A stretch of DNA of 64,000 nt from Aplectana chamaeleonis (lineage: Eukaryota > Nematoda > Chromadorea > Rhabditida > Cosmocercidae), in the NCBI GenBank assembly GCA_029168955.1, contig JAPDOI010001328.1, positions 1 through 64,000 on the forward strand, given 5' to 3'. Position 1 is the first letter of the stretch. Each line of letters begins with the position of its first letter. The notes beneath the pieces are model-generated. The model worked only from the letters and a program-made list of their open reading frames with translations, did not search any database and was not told the origin of the DNA. Both the position numbers and the translations under genes were made by a program. Below, one piece after another: positions 28,561 through 41,284 of this stretch.

Positions 28561-30509
28561 TTCTAGAAGGTGCGAATTGGTCTAAACCCAGAATGGACGG
28601 TGCAGCCTGCGGCTGCACTGTGGGCAGAGGAGAAAATCCCCGGGTGTGGGCTGATATTCCCGTGAAGCCAAATTCTAGGGGGTGCGAATTGGTCGAAACC
28701 CAGAAAGGACGGTGCAGCCTGCGACTGCACTGTGGGCAGGGAGAAAATCCCCGGGTGTGGGCTGATATTCCCGTGAAGCCAAATTCTAGGGGGTGCGAAT
28801 TGGTCGAAACCCAGAAAGGACGGTGCAGCCTGCGGCTGCACTGTGGGCAGGGGAGGAAATCCCCGGGTGTGGGCTGATATTCCCGTGAAGCCAAATTCTA
28901 GGAGGTGCAAATTGGTCGAAACCCAGAAAGAACGGTGCAGCCTGCGGCTGCACTATGGGCAGGGGAGGAAATCCCCGGGTGTGGGCTGATATTCCCGTGA
29001 AGCCAAATTCTAGGAGGTGCAAATTGGTCAAAACCCAGAATAGACGGTGCAGCCTGCGGCTGCACTATGGGCAGGGGAGGAAATCCCCGGGTGTGGGCTG
29101 ATATTCCCGTGGAGCCAAATTCTAGGAGGTGCAAATTGGTCGAAATCCAGAGGTGGAAAATGGTTGCAACCCAGAGTGGACGGTGCAGCCTGCGGCTGCA
29201 CTATGGGCAGGGGAGGAAATCCCCGGGTGTGGGCTGATATTCCCGTGAAGCCGAATTCTAGGAAATGCGAATTGTTCGAAACCCTGAATGAAAGGTGCAG
29301 CCTGCGGCTGCACTGTGGGCAGGGGAGGAACTTCCCGGGTGTGAGCTGATATTCCCGTGAAGACAAATTCTAGGAGGCGAAAATTGGTCGAAACCCAGAA
29401 TGAACGGTGCAGCCTGCGGCTGCACTGTGGGCAGGGGAGGAAATCCCCGGGTGTGGGCTGATATTCCCGTGGAGCCAAATTCTAGGAGGTGCGAATTGGT
29501 CGAAACCCAGAATGGACGGTGCAGCCTACGGCTGCACTGTGGGCAAGGAGGAAATCCCCGGGTGTGGGCTGATATTCCCGTGAAGCAAAATTCTAGGAGG
29601 TGCAAATTGGTCAAAACCCAGAATGGACGGTGCAGCCTGCGGCTGCACTATGGGCAAAGGAGGAAATCCCCGCGTGTGGGCTGATATTCCCGTGAAGCCA
29701 AATTCTAGGAGGTGCAAATTGGTCGAAACCCAGAATTGACGGTGCCGCCTGCGGCTGCACTGTGGGCAGGAGAGGAAATCCCGGGTGTGGGGTGATCTTC
29801 CCCTGAAGCCAAATTTTAGGAGGTGCGAATTGGTCGAAACCCAGAGTGGACGGTGCAGCCTGCGGCTGCACTGTGGGCAGGGGAGGAGATCCCCGGGTGT
29901 GGGCTGATAGTCCCGTGAAGCCAAATTCTAGGAGGTGCAAATTGGTCGAAATCCAGAGGTGAACATTGGTTGCAACCCAGAGCGGACGGTGAAGCCTGCG
30001 GCTGCACTGTGGGCAAAGGAGGAAATCCCCGGGTGTGGGCTGATATTCCCGTGAAGCCAAATTCTGGGAGGTGCGAATTGGTCGAAACCCAGAAGGGGCG
30101 GTGCAGCCTGCGGCTGCACTGTGGGCAGGGGAGGAAATCCCCGGATGTGGGCAGATATTCCCGTGAACCCTAATTTTAGGTGCGAATTGGTCGAAACCCA
30201 GAATAGACGGTGCAGCCTGCGACTGCACTGTGGGCAGGGAAGGAAATCCCCGGGGTGTGGGCTGATATTCCCGTGAAGCCAAATTCTAGGAGGTGCGAAT
30301 TGGTCGAAACCCAGAAGGAGTGGTGCAGCCTGCGGCTGCACTGTGGGCAGGGGAGGGAATCCCAGGGTGTGGGCTGATATCCCCGTGAAGCCAAATCCTA
30401 GGAGGTGCAAATTGGTCGAAACCCAGAGTGGACGGTGCAGCCTGCGGCTGCACTGTGGGCAGGGGAGGAAATCCCCGGGTGTGGGCTGATATTCCCGTGA
30501 AGCCAAATT

Positions 30510-31085
30510 CTAGGAGGTGCAAATTGGTCGAAACCCAGAATGGACGGTGCAGCCTGCGGCTGCACTGTGGGCAGGGGAGAAAATCCCCGGGTGTGGGCTG
30601 ATATTCCCGTGAAGCCAAATTCTAGGGGGTGCGAATTGGTCGAAACCCAGAAAGGACGGTGCAGCCTGCGACTGCACTGTGGGCAGGGAAGGAAATCCCC
30701 GGGGTGTGGGCTGATATTCCCGTGAAGCCAAATTCTAGGAGGTGCGAATTGTTCGAAACCCAAAAAGGAGCGGTGCAGCCTGCGGCTGCACTGTGGGCAG
30801 GGGAGGGAATCCCCGGGTGTGGGCTGATATTCCCATGAAGCCAAATTCTAGGAGGTGCGAATTGGTCGAAACCCAGAATGAAAGGTGCAGCCTGCGGCTG
30901 CACTATGGGCAGGGGAGGAAATCCCCGGGTGTGGGCTGATATTCCCGTGAAGCCAAATTCTAGGAGGTGCAAATTGGTCAAAACCCAGAATAGACGGTGC
31001 AGCCTGCGGCTGCACTATGGGCAGGGGAGGAAATCCCCGGGTGTGGGCTGATATTCCCGTGGAGCCAAATTCTAGGAGGTGCAAA
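30510..31085. repeat. Higher-order unit, copy 1 (five monomer types in order)
   Basis: The monomers run in the order GGGGAGAAAATCC type, GGGGGTGCGAATTGG/AAAGGAC/GCGACT type with CCCCGGGGTG (113 bp), AAGGAGCGG type with CCCATGAAGCC, AATGAAAGG type, then AATAGAC/CTATGGG type. Almost the same order recurs at 39,833-40,415. The first three occur together again at about 3,920-4,250. Confidence 0.65.
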
Positions 31086-34000
31086 TTGGTCAAAACCCAG
31101 AATAGACGGTGCAGCCTGCGGCTGCACTATGGGCAGGGCAGGGAATCCCCGGGTGTGGGCTGATATTCCCGTGGAGCCAAATTCTAGGAGGTGCAAATTG
31201 GTCAAAATCCAGAGGTGGAAAATGGTCGCAACCTAGAATGGACGGTGCAGCCTGCGGCTGCACTATGGGCAGGGGAGGAAATCCCCGGGTGTGGGCTGAT
31301 ATTCCCGTGGAGCCAAATTCTAGGAGGTGCAAATTGGTCAAAACCCAGAATAGACGGTGCAGCCTGCGGCTGCACTATGGGCAGGGGAGGAAATCCCCGG
31401 GTGTGGGCTGATATTCCCGTGGAGCCAAATTCTAGGAGGTGCAAATTGGTCGAAATCCAGAGGTGGAAAATGGTTGCAACCTAGAATGGACGGTGCAGCC
31501 TGCGGCTGCACTATGGGCAGGGGAGGAAATCCCCGGGTGTGGGCTGATATTCCCGTGAAGCCAAATTCTAGGAGGTGCAAATTAGTTGAAACCCACAATG
31601 GACGGTGCAGCCTGCGGCTGCACTGTAGGCAGGGGAGGAAATCCCCGGGAGTGGGCTGATATTCCCGTGAAGCCAAATTCTAGGAGGTGCAAATTGGTCG
31701 AAACCCAGAATGGACGGTGCAGCCTGCGGCTGCACTGTGGGCAGGGGAGGAAATCCCCGGGTGTGGGCTGATATTCCCGTGAAGCCAAATTCTAGGAGGT
31801 GCGAATTGGTCGAAACCCAGAAGGAGTGGTGCAGCCTGCGGCTGCACTGTGGGCAGGAGAGGGAATCCCAGGGTGTGGGCTGATATTCCCATGAAGCCAA
31901 ATTCTAGGAGGTGCGAATTGGTCGAAACCCAGAGTGGACGGTGCAGCCTGCGGCTGCACTGTGGGCAGGGGAGGAAATCCCCGGGGTGTGGGCTGATATT
32001 CCCGTGAAGCCAAATTCTAGGAGGTGCAAATTGGTCGAAACCCAGAAAGGACGGTGCAGCCTGCGACTGCACTGTGGGCAGGGGAGGGAAAAACCGGGTG
32101 TGGTCTGATATTCCCGTGAAGCCAAATTCTAGGAGGTGCGAATTGGTCGAAACCCAGAAGGAGTGGTGCAGCCTGCGGCTGCACTGTGGGCAGGGGAGGG
32201 AATCCCAGGGTGTGGGCTGATATTCCCATGAAGCCAAATTCTAGGAGGTGCGAATTGGTCGAAACCCAGAATGAAAGGTGCAGCCTGAGGCTGCACTATG
32301 GGCAGGGGAGGAAATCCCCGGGTGTGGGCTGATATTCCCGTGAAGCCAAATTCTAGGAGGTGCAAATTGGTCGAAATCCAGAGGTGGAAAATGGTTGCAA
32401 CCTAGAATGGACGGTGCAGCCTGCGGCTGCACTATGGGCACGGGAGGAAATCCCCGGGTGCGGGCTGATATTCCCGTGAAGCCAAATTCTAGGGGGTGCG
32501 AATTGGTCGAAACCCAGAGTGGACGGTGCCGCCTGCGGCTGCACTGTGGGCAGGAGAGGAAATCCCCGGGTGTGGTCTGATATTCCCGTGAAGCCAAATT
32601 CTAGGAGGTGCAAATTGGTCGAAACCCAGAATGGACGGTGCAGCCTGCGGCTGCACTGTGGGCAGGGGAGAAAATCCCCGGGTGTGGGCTGATATTCCCG
32701 TGAAGCCAAATTCTAGGGGGTGCGACTTGGTCGAAACCCAGAAAGGACGGTGCAGCCTGCGACTGCACTGTGGGCAGGGGAGGGAATCCCCGGGTGTGGG
32801 CTGATATTCCCATGAAGCCAAATTCTAGGAGGTGCGAGTTGGTCGAAACCCAGAAAGGACGGTGCAGCCTGCGGCTGCACTATGGGCAGGAGAGGAAATC
32901 CCCGGGTACGGGCTGATATTCCCGAGAAGCCAAATTCTAGGAGGTGCAAATTGGTCAAAACCCAGAATAGACGGTGCAGCCTGCGGCTGCACTATGGGCA
33001 GGGGAGGAAATCCCCGGGTGTGGGCTGATATTCCCGTGAAGCCAAATTCTAGGAGGTGCAAATTGGTCGAAACCCAGAAAGAACGGTGCAGCCTGCGGCT
33101 GCACTATGGGCAGGGGAGGAAATCCCCGGGTGTGGGCTGATATTCCCGTGAAGCCAAATTCTAGGAGGTGCAAATTGGTCGAAACCCAGAATGGACGGTG
33201 CAGCCTGCGGCTGCACTATGGGCAGGGGAGAAAATCCCCGGGTGTAGGCTGATATTCCCGTGAAGCCGAATTCTAGGAGGTGCGAATTGGTCGAAACCCA
33301 GAATGGACGGTGCAGCCTGCGGCTGCACTGTGGGCAGGGGAGGAAATCCCCGGGTGTGGGCTGATATTCCCGTGAAGCCAAATTCTAGGAGGTGCAAATT
33401 GGTCGAAACCCAGAATGGACGGTGCTGCACTGTGGGCAGGGGAGGAAATCCCCGGGTGTGGGCTGATATTCCCGTGAAGCCAAATTCTAGGGGGTGCGAA
33501 TTGGTCGAAACCCAGAAAGGACGGTGCAGCCTGCGACTGCACTGTGGGCAGGGGAGGAAATCCCCGGGTGTGGGCTGATATTCCCGTGGAGCCGAATTCT
33601 AGGAGGTGCAAATTGGTCAAAACCCAGAATAGACGGTGCAGCCTGCGGCTGCACTATGGGCAGGGGAGGAAATCCCCGGGTGTGGGCTGATATTCCCGTG
33701 GAGCCAAATTCTAGGAGGTGCAAATTGGTCAAAACCCAGAATAGACGGGGCAGCCTGCGGCTGCACTGTGGGCAGGAGGAAATCCCCGGGTGTGAGCTTA
33801 TATTCCCGTGAAGCGAAATTCTAGGAGGTGCAAATTGGTCGAAACCCAGAATGGACGGTGCAGCCTGCGGCTGCACTATGGGCAGGGGAGGAAATCCCCG
33901 GGTGTGGGCTGATATTCCCGTGAAGCCAAATTCTGGGAGGCGCAAATTGGTCGAAACCCAGAAAGAACGGTGCAGCCTGCGGCTGCACTATGGGCAGGGA

Positions 34001-37000
34001 AGGAAATCCCCGGGTGTGGGCTGATATTCCCGTGAAGCCAAATTCTAGGAGGTGCAAATTGGTCAAAACCCAGAATAGACGGTGCAGCCTGCGGCTGCAC
34101 TATGGGCAGCGGAGGAAATCCCCGGGTGTGGGCTGATATTCCCGTGAAGCCAAATTCTAGGAGGTGCGAATTGGTCGAAACCCAGAATGGACGGTGCAGC
34201 CTGCGGCTGCACTGTGGGCAGGGAAGGAAATCCCCGGGTGTGGGCTGATATTCCCGTGAAGCCAAATTCTAGGAGGTGCGAATTGGTCGAAACCCAGAAT
34301 GGACGGTTCTGCCTGCGGCTGCACTGTGGGCAGGGGAGGAAATCCAAGGGTGTGGGCTGATATTCCCGTGAAGCCAAATTCTAGGAGGTGCAAATTGGTC
34401 GAAACCCAGAATGGACGGTGCAGCCTGCGGCTGCACTGTGGGCAGGGGAGGAAATTCCCGGGTGTGGGCTGATATTTCCGTGAAGCCAAATTCTAGGAGG
34501 TGCAAATTGGTCGAAACCCGGAGTGTAAGGTGCAGAATGCGGCTGCACTGTGGGCAGGGGAGGAAATCCCCGGGTGTGAGCTGATATTCCCGTGAAGCCA
34601 AATTCTAGGAGGTGCAAATTGGTCGAAACCCAGAATGGACCGTGCAGCCTGCGGCTGCACTGTGGGCAGGGGAGGAAATCCCCGGGTGTGGGCTGATATT
34701 CCCGTGAAGCCAAATTCTAGGAGGCGCGAATTGGTCGAAACCCAGAAAGAACGGTGCAGCCTGCGGCTGCACTGTGGGCAGGGGAGGGAATCCCCGGGTG
34801 TGGGCTGATATTCCCGTGAAGCCAAATTCTAGGAGGTGCAAATTGGTCGAAATCCAGAGGTGGAAAATGGTTGCAACCTAGAATGGACGGTGCAGCCTGC
34901 GGCTGCACTATGGGCAGGGGAGGAAATCCCCGGGTGTGGGCTGATATTCCCGTGAAGCCAAATTCTAGGAGGTGCGAATTGGTCGAAACCCAGAATGGAC
35001 CGTGCAGCCTGCGGCTGCACTGTGGGCAGGGAAGGAAATCCCCGGGTGTGGGCTGATATTCCCGTGAAGCCAAATTCTAGGAGGTGCAAATTGGTCGAAA
35101 CCCAGAATGGACGGTGCAGCCTGCGGCTGCACTGTGGGCAGGGGAGAAAATCCCCGGGTGTGGGCTGATATTCCCGTGAAGCCAAATTCTAGGGGGTGCG
35201 AATTGGTCGAAACCCAGAAAGGACGGTGCAGCCTGCGACTGCACTGTGGGCAGGGAAGGAAATCCCCGGGGTGTGGGCTGATATTCCCGTGAAGCCAAAT
35301 TCTAGGAGGTGCGAATTGGTCGAAACCCAGAAAGGACGGTGCAGCCTGCGACTGCACTGTGGGCAGGATGGGAAATCCCCGGGGTGTGGGCTGATATTCC
35401 CATGAAGCCAAATTCTAGGAGGTGCGAATTGGTCAAAACCCAGAATGAAAGGTGCAGCCTGCGGCTGCACTATGGGCAGGGGAGGAAATCCCCGGGTGTG
35501 GGCTGATATTCCCGTGAAGCCAAATTCTAGGAGGTGCCAATTGGTCAAAAGCCAGAATAGACGGTGCAGCCTGCGGCTGCACTATGAGCAGGGCAGGGAA
35601 TCCCCGGGTGTGGGCTGATATTCCCGTGGAGCCAACTTATAGGATGTGCAAATTGGTCGAAATCCAGAGGTGGAAAATGGTTGCAACCTAGAATGGACGG
35701 TGCAGCCTGCGGCTGCACTATGGGCAGGGGAGGAAATCCCCGGGTGCGGGCTGATATTCCCGTGAAGCCAAGTTCTACGAGGTGCAAATTGTTCGAAACC
35801 CAAAAGGAGCGGTGCAGCCTGCGGCTGCACTGTGGGCAGGAGAGGGAATCCCCGGGTGTGGGCTGATATTCCCGTGAAGCCAAATTCTAGGAGGTGCAAA
35901 TTGGTCGAAACCCAGAAAAGGCGGTGCAGCCTGCGGCTGCACTGTGGGCAGGGGAGGAAATCCCCGGGTGTAGGCTGATATTCCCGTGAAGCCAAATTCT
36001 AGGAGGTGCAAATTGGTCAAAACCCAGAATAGACGGTGCAGCCTGCGGCTGCACTGTGGGCAGGGGAGGAAATCCCAGGGTGTGGGCTGATATTCCCGTG
36101 AAGCCAAATTCTAGGAGGTGCGAATTGGTCGAAATCCAGAGGTGGAAAATGGTTGCAACCCAAAGTGGACGGTGCAGCTTGCGGGTGCACTGTGGGCAGA
36201 GGAGGGAATCCCCGGGTGTGTGGTGGTATCCCCGTGAAGCCAAAGTCTAGGAGGTGCAAATTGGTCGAAACCCAGAATGGACGGTGCAGCCTGCGGCTGC
36301 ACTGTGGGCAGGGGAGGAAATCCCCGGGTGTGGGCTGATATTCCCGTGAAGCCAAATTCTAGGAGGTGCGAATTGGTCGAAACCCAGAATGGACGGTGCA
36401 GCCTGCGGCTGCACTGTGGGCAGGGGAGGAAATCCCCGGGTGTGGGCTGATATTCCCGTGAAGCCAAATTCTAGGAGGTGCGAATTGGTCGAAACCCAGA
36501 AGGAGTGGTGCAGCCTGCGGCTGCACTGTGGGCAGGGGAGGGAATCCCCGGGTGTGGGCTGATATTCCCGTGAAGCCAAATTCTAGGAGGTGCAAATTGG
36601 TCGAAACCCAGAATGGACGGTGCAGCCTGCGGCTGCACTGTGGGCAGGGAAGGAAATCCCCGGGTGTGGGCTGATATTCCCGTGAAGCCAAATTCTAGGA
36701 GGTGCGAATTGGTCGAAACCCAGAATGGACGGTGCCGCCTCAGGCTGGGCTGAGGGCAGGGAAGGAACTCTACGGGTGTGGGCTGATACTCCCGTGAAGC
36801 CAATTTCTAGGAGGTGCAAATTGGTCGAAACCCAGAATGGACGGTGCAGCCTGCGGCTGCACTGTGGGCAGGGAAGGAAATCCCCGGGTGTGGGCTGATA
36901 TTCCCGTGAAGCCAAATTCTAGGAGGTGCAAATTGGTCGAAACCCAGAATAGACGGTGCAGCCTGCGGCTGCACTATGGGCAGGGGAGGAAATCCCCGGG

Positions 37001-39832
37001 TGTGGGCTGATATTCCCGTGAAGCCAAATTCTAGGAGGTGCAAATTGGTCAAAACCCAGAGGTGGAAAATGGTTGCAACCCAAAGTGGACGGTGCAGCCT
37101 GCGGCTGCACTATGGGCAGGTGAGGGAATCCCCGGGTGTGGGCTGATATTCTCGTGAAGCCAAATTCTAGGGGGTGCGAATTGGTCGAAACCCAGAAAGG
37201 ACGGTGCAGCCTGCGACTGCACTGTGGGCAGGAGAGGAAATCCCCGGGTGTGGGCTGATATTCCCGTGAAGTCAAATTCTAGGAGGTGCAAATTGGTCGA
37301 AAACCAGAATAGACGGTGCAGCCTGCGGCTGCACTGTGGGCAGGGAGGAAATCCCCGGATGTGGGCTGATATTCCCGTGAAGCCAAATTCTAGGAGGTGC
37401 AAATTGGTCAAAACCCAGAATGGACGGTGCAGCCTGCGGCTGCACTGTGGGCAGGAGGAAATCCCCGGGTGTGGGCTGATATTCCCGTGAAGCCAAATTC
37501 TAGGAGGTGCAAATTGGTCGAAACCCAGAATGGACGGTGCAGCCTGCGGCTGCACTGTGGGCAGGAGGAAATCCCCGGGTGTGGGCTGATATTCCCGTGA
37601 AGCCAAATTCTAGGAGGTGCAAATTGGTCAAAACCCAGAATGGACTGTGCAGCCTGCGGCTGCACTATGGGCTGGGAGGAAATCCCCGGGTGTGGGCTGA
37701 TATTCCCGTGAAGCCAAATTCTAGGAGGTGCAAATTGGTCGAAACCCAGAATGGACGGTGCAGCCTGCGGCTGCACTGTGGGCAGGGAGGAAATCCCCGG
37801 GTGTGGGCTGATATTCCCGTGAAGCCAAATTCTAGGAGGTGCAAATTGGTCGAAACCCAGAATGGACGGTTGCGGCTGCACTGTGGGCAGGGAAGGAAAT
37901 TCCCGGGGTGTGGGCTGATATTCCCGTGAAGCCAAATTCTAGGAGGTGCGAATTGGTCGAAACCCAGAAGGGGTGGTGCAGCCTGCGGCTGCACTGTGGG
38001 CAGGGGAGGAACTTCCCGGGTGTGAGCTGATATTCCCGTGAAGCCAAATTCTAGGAGGTGCAAATTGGTCGAAACCCAGAATGGACGGTGCAGCCTGCGG
38101 CCGCACCGTGGGCAGGGAGGAAATCCCCGGGTGTGGGATGATATTCCCGTGAAGCCAAATTCTAGGAGGTGCAAATTGGTCGAAACCCAGAAAGGACGGT
38201 GCAGCCTGCGACTGCACTGTGGGCAAGGAGGAACTTCCCGGGTGTGGGCTGATATTCCCGTGAAGCCAAATTCTAGGAGGTGCAAATTGGTCGAAACCCA
38301 GAATGGACGGTGCAGCCTGCGGCTGCACTGTGGGCAGGGGAGGGAATCCCCGGGTGTGGGCTGGTATTCCCGTTAAGCCAAATTCTAGGAGGTGCGAATT
38401 GGTCGAAACCCAGAAAGGGCGGTGCAGCCTGCGGCTGCACTGTGGGCAGGGGAGGGAATCCCCGGGTGCGGGCTGATATTCCCGTGAAGCCAAATTCTAG
38501 GAGGTGCAAATTGGTCGAAACCCAGAATGGACGGTGCAGCCTGCGGCTGCACTATGGGCAGGGGAGGAAATCCCCGGGTGTGGGCTGATATTCCCGTGAA
38601 GCCAAATTCTAGGAGGTGCAAATTGGTCGAAACCCAGAATGGACGGTGCAGCCTGCGGCTGCACTGTGGGCAGGGGAGGGAATCCCCGGGTGCGGGCTGA
38701 TATTCCCGTGAAGCCAAATTCTAGGAGGTGCAAATTGGTCGAAACCCAGAATGGACGGTGCTGCACTGTGGTCAGGGGAGGAAATCCCCGGGTGTGGGCT
38801 GATATTCCCGTGAAGCTAAATTCTAGGAGGTGCGAATTGGTCGAAACCCAGAAGGAGCGGTGTGCAGCCTGCGGCTGCACTGTGGGCATGGGAGGGAATC
38901 CCCGGGTGTGGGCTGATATTCCCGTGAAGCCAAATTCTAGGGGGTGCGAATTGGTCGAAACCCAGAAAGGACGCTGCAGCCTGCGACTGCACTGTGGGCA
39001 GGGAAGGAAATCCCCGAGTGTGGGCTGATATTCCCGTGAAGCCCAATTCTGGGAGGCGCGAATTGGTCGAAACCCAGAAAGAACGGTGCAGCCTGCGGCT
39101 GCACTATGGGCAGGGGAGGAAATCCCCGGGTGTGGGCTGATATTCCCGTGAAGCCAAATTCTAGGAGGTGCAAATTGGTCGAAACCCAGAGTGGACGGTG
39201 CAGCCTGCGGCTACATTGTGGGCAAAGGAGGAAATCCCCGGGTGTGGGCTGATATTCCCGTGAAGCCAAATTCTAGGAGGTGCAAATTGGTCAAAACCCA
39301 GAATAGACGGTGCAGCCTGCGGCTGCACTATGGGCAGGGGAGGAAATCCCCGGGTGTGGGCTGATATTCCCGTGAAGCCAAATTCTAGGAGGTGCAAATT
39401 GGTCGAAACCCAGAATGGACGGTGCAGCCTGCGGCTGCACTATGGGCAGGGGAGGAAATCCCCGGGTGTGGGCTGATATTCCCGTGGAGCCAAATTCTAG
39501 GAGGTGCAAATTGGTCAAAACCCAGAATAGACGGTGCAGCCTGCGGCTGCACTATGGGCAGGGGAGGAAATCCCCGGGTGTGGGCTGATATTCCCGTGAA
39601 GCCAAATTCTAGGAGGTGCGAATTGGTCGAAACCCAGAATGAAAGGTGCAGCCTGCGGCTGCACTGTGGGCAGGGGAGAAAATCCCCGGGTGTGGGCTGA
39701 TATTCCCGTGAAGCCAAATTCTGGGAGGCGCGAATTGGTCGAAACCCAGAAAGAACGGTGCAGCCTGCGGCTGCACTATGGGCAGGGGAGGAAATCCCCG
39801 GGTGTGGGCTGATATTCCCGTGAAGCCAAATT

Positions 39833-40415
39833 CTAGGAGGTGCAAATTGGTCGAAACCCAGAATGGACGGTGCAGCCTGCGGCTGCACTGTGGGCAGGGG
39901 AGAAAATCCCCGGGTGTGGGCTGATATTCCCGTGAAGCCAAATTCTAGGGGGTGCGAATTGGTCGAAACCCAGAAAGGACGGTGCAGCCTGCGACTGCAC
40001 TGTGGGCAGGGAAGGAAATCCCCGGGGTGTGGGCTGATATTCCCGTGAAGCCAAATTCTAGGAGGTGCGAATTGTTCGAAACCCAGAAGGAGCGGTGCAG
40101 CCTGCGGCTGCACTGTGGGCAGGGGAGGGAATCCCCGGGTGTGGGCTGATATTCCCGTGAAGCCAAATTCTAGGAGGTGCGAATTGGTCGAAACCCAGAA
40201 AGAACGGTGCAGCCTGCGGCTGCACTATGGGCAGGGGAGGAAATCCCCGGGTGTGGGCTGATATTCTCGTGAAGCCAAATTCTAGGAGGTGCAAATTGGT
40301 CAAAACCCAGAATAGACGGTGCAGCCTGCGGCTGCACTATGGGCAGGGGAGGAAATCCCCGGGTGTGGGCTGATATTCCCGTGGAGCCAAATTCTAGGAG
40401 GTGCAAATTGGTCAA
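39833..40415. repeat. Higher-order unit, copy 2
   Basis: This repeats the order seen at 30,510-31,085: GAGAAAATCC, AAAGGAC/GCGACT with CCCCGGGGTG, AAGGAGCGG with TTGTTCGAAAC, then an AAAGAAC monomer in place of AATGAAAGG, then AATAGAC. Spacing and diagnostic bases agree, so it is a diverged copy of the same unit about 9.3 kb away. Confidence 0.65.
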
Positions 40416-41284
40416 AACCCAGAATAGACGGTGCAGCCTGCGGCTGCACTATGGGCAGGGGAGGAAATCCCCGGGTGTGGGCTGATATTCCCGTGAAGCC
40501 AAATTCTAGGAGGTGCAAATTGGTCGAAACCCAGAATAGACGGTGCAGCCTACGGCTGCACTATGCGCAGGGGAGGAAATCCCGGGTGTGGGCTGATATC
40601 CCCGTGAAGCCAAATTCTAGGAGGTGCAAATTGGTCAAAACCCAGAATAGACGGTGCAGCCTGCGGCTGCACTGTGGGCAGGGGAGGGAATCCCCGGGTG
40701 TGGGCTGATATTCCCATGAAGCCAAATTCTAGGAGGTGCGAATTGGTCGAAACCCAGAAAGAACGGTGCAGCCTGCGGCTGCACTATGGGCAGGGGAGGA
40801 AATCCCCGGGTGTGGGCTGATATTCCCGTGAAGCCAAATTCTAGGAGGTGCAAATTGGTCAAAACCCAGAATAGACGGTGCAGCCTGCGGCTGCACTATG
40901 GGCAGGGGAGGAAATCCCCGGGTGTGGGCTGATATTCCCGTGGAGCCAAATTCTAGGAGGTGCAAATTGGTCAAAACCCAGAATAGACGGTGCAGCCTGC
41001 GGCTGCACTATGGGCAGGGGAGGGAATCCCCGGGTGTGGGCTGATATTCCCGTGAAGCCAAATTCTAGGAGGTGCAAATTTGGTCAAAACCCAGAATAGA
41101 CGGTGCAGCCTGCGGCTGCACTATAGGCAGGGCAGGAAATCCCAGTGTGTGGGCTGATATTCCCGTGGAGCCAAATTCTAGGAGGTGCAAATTGGTCAAA
41201 ACCCAGAATAGACGGTGCAGCCTGCGGCTGCACTGCGGGCAAAGGAGGAAATCTCCGGGTGTAGGCTGATATTCCCGTGAAGCC

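Larger units (their letters stand above)
25860..37085. repeat. Domain enriched in about 136-bp monomers with a 24-bp internal duplication
   Basis: Expanded monomers contain two adjacent diverged copies of a 24-bp segment, GGTGCAAATTGGTCGAAATC... followed by GGTGGAAAATGGTTGCAACC..., where a normal monomer has one. Instances are near 25,873, 29,136, 29,938, 31,196, 31,444, 32,358, 34,843, 35,654, 36,120 and 37,042. Earlier, sparser copies are near 6,487, 14,440 and 22,166. The second unit always keeps GGTTG rather than GGTCG, which points to one founding duplication that then spread. Confidence 0.8.
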
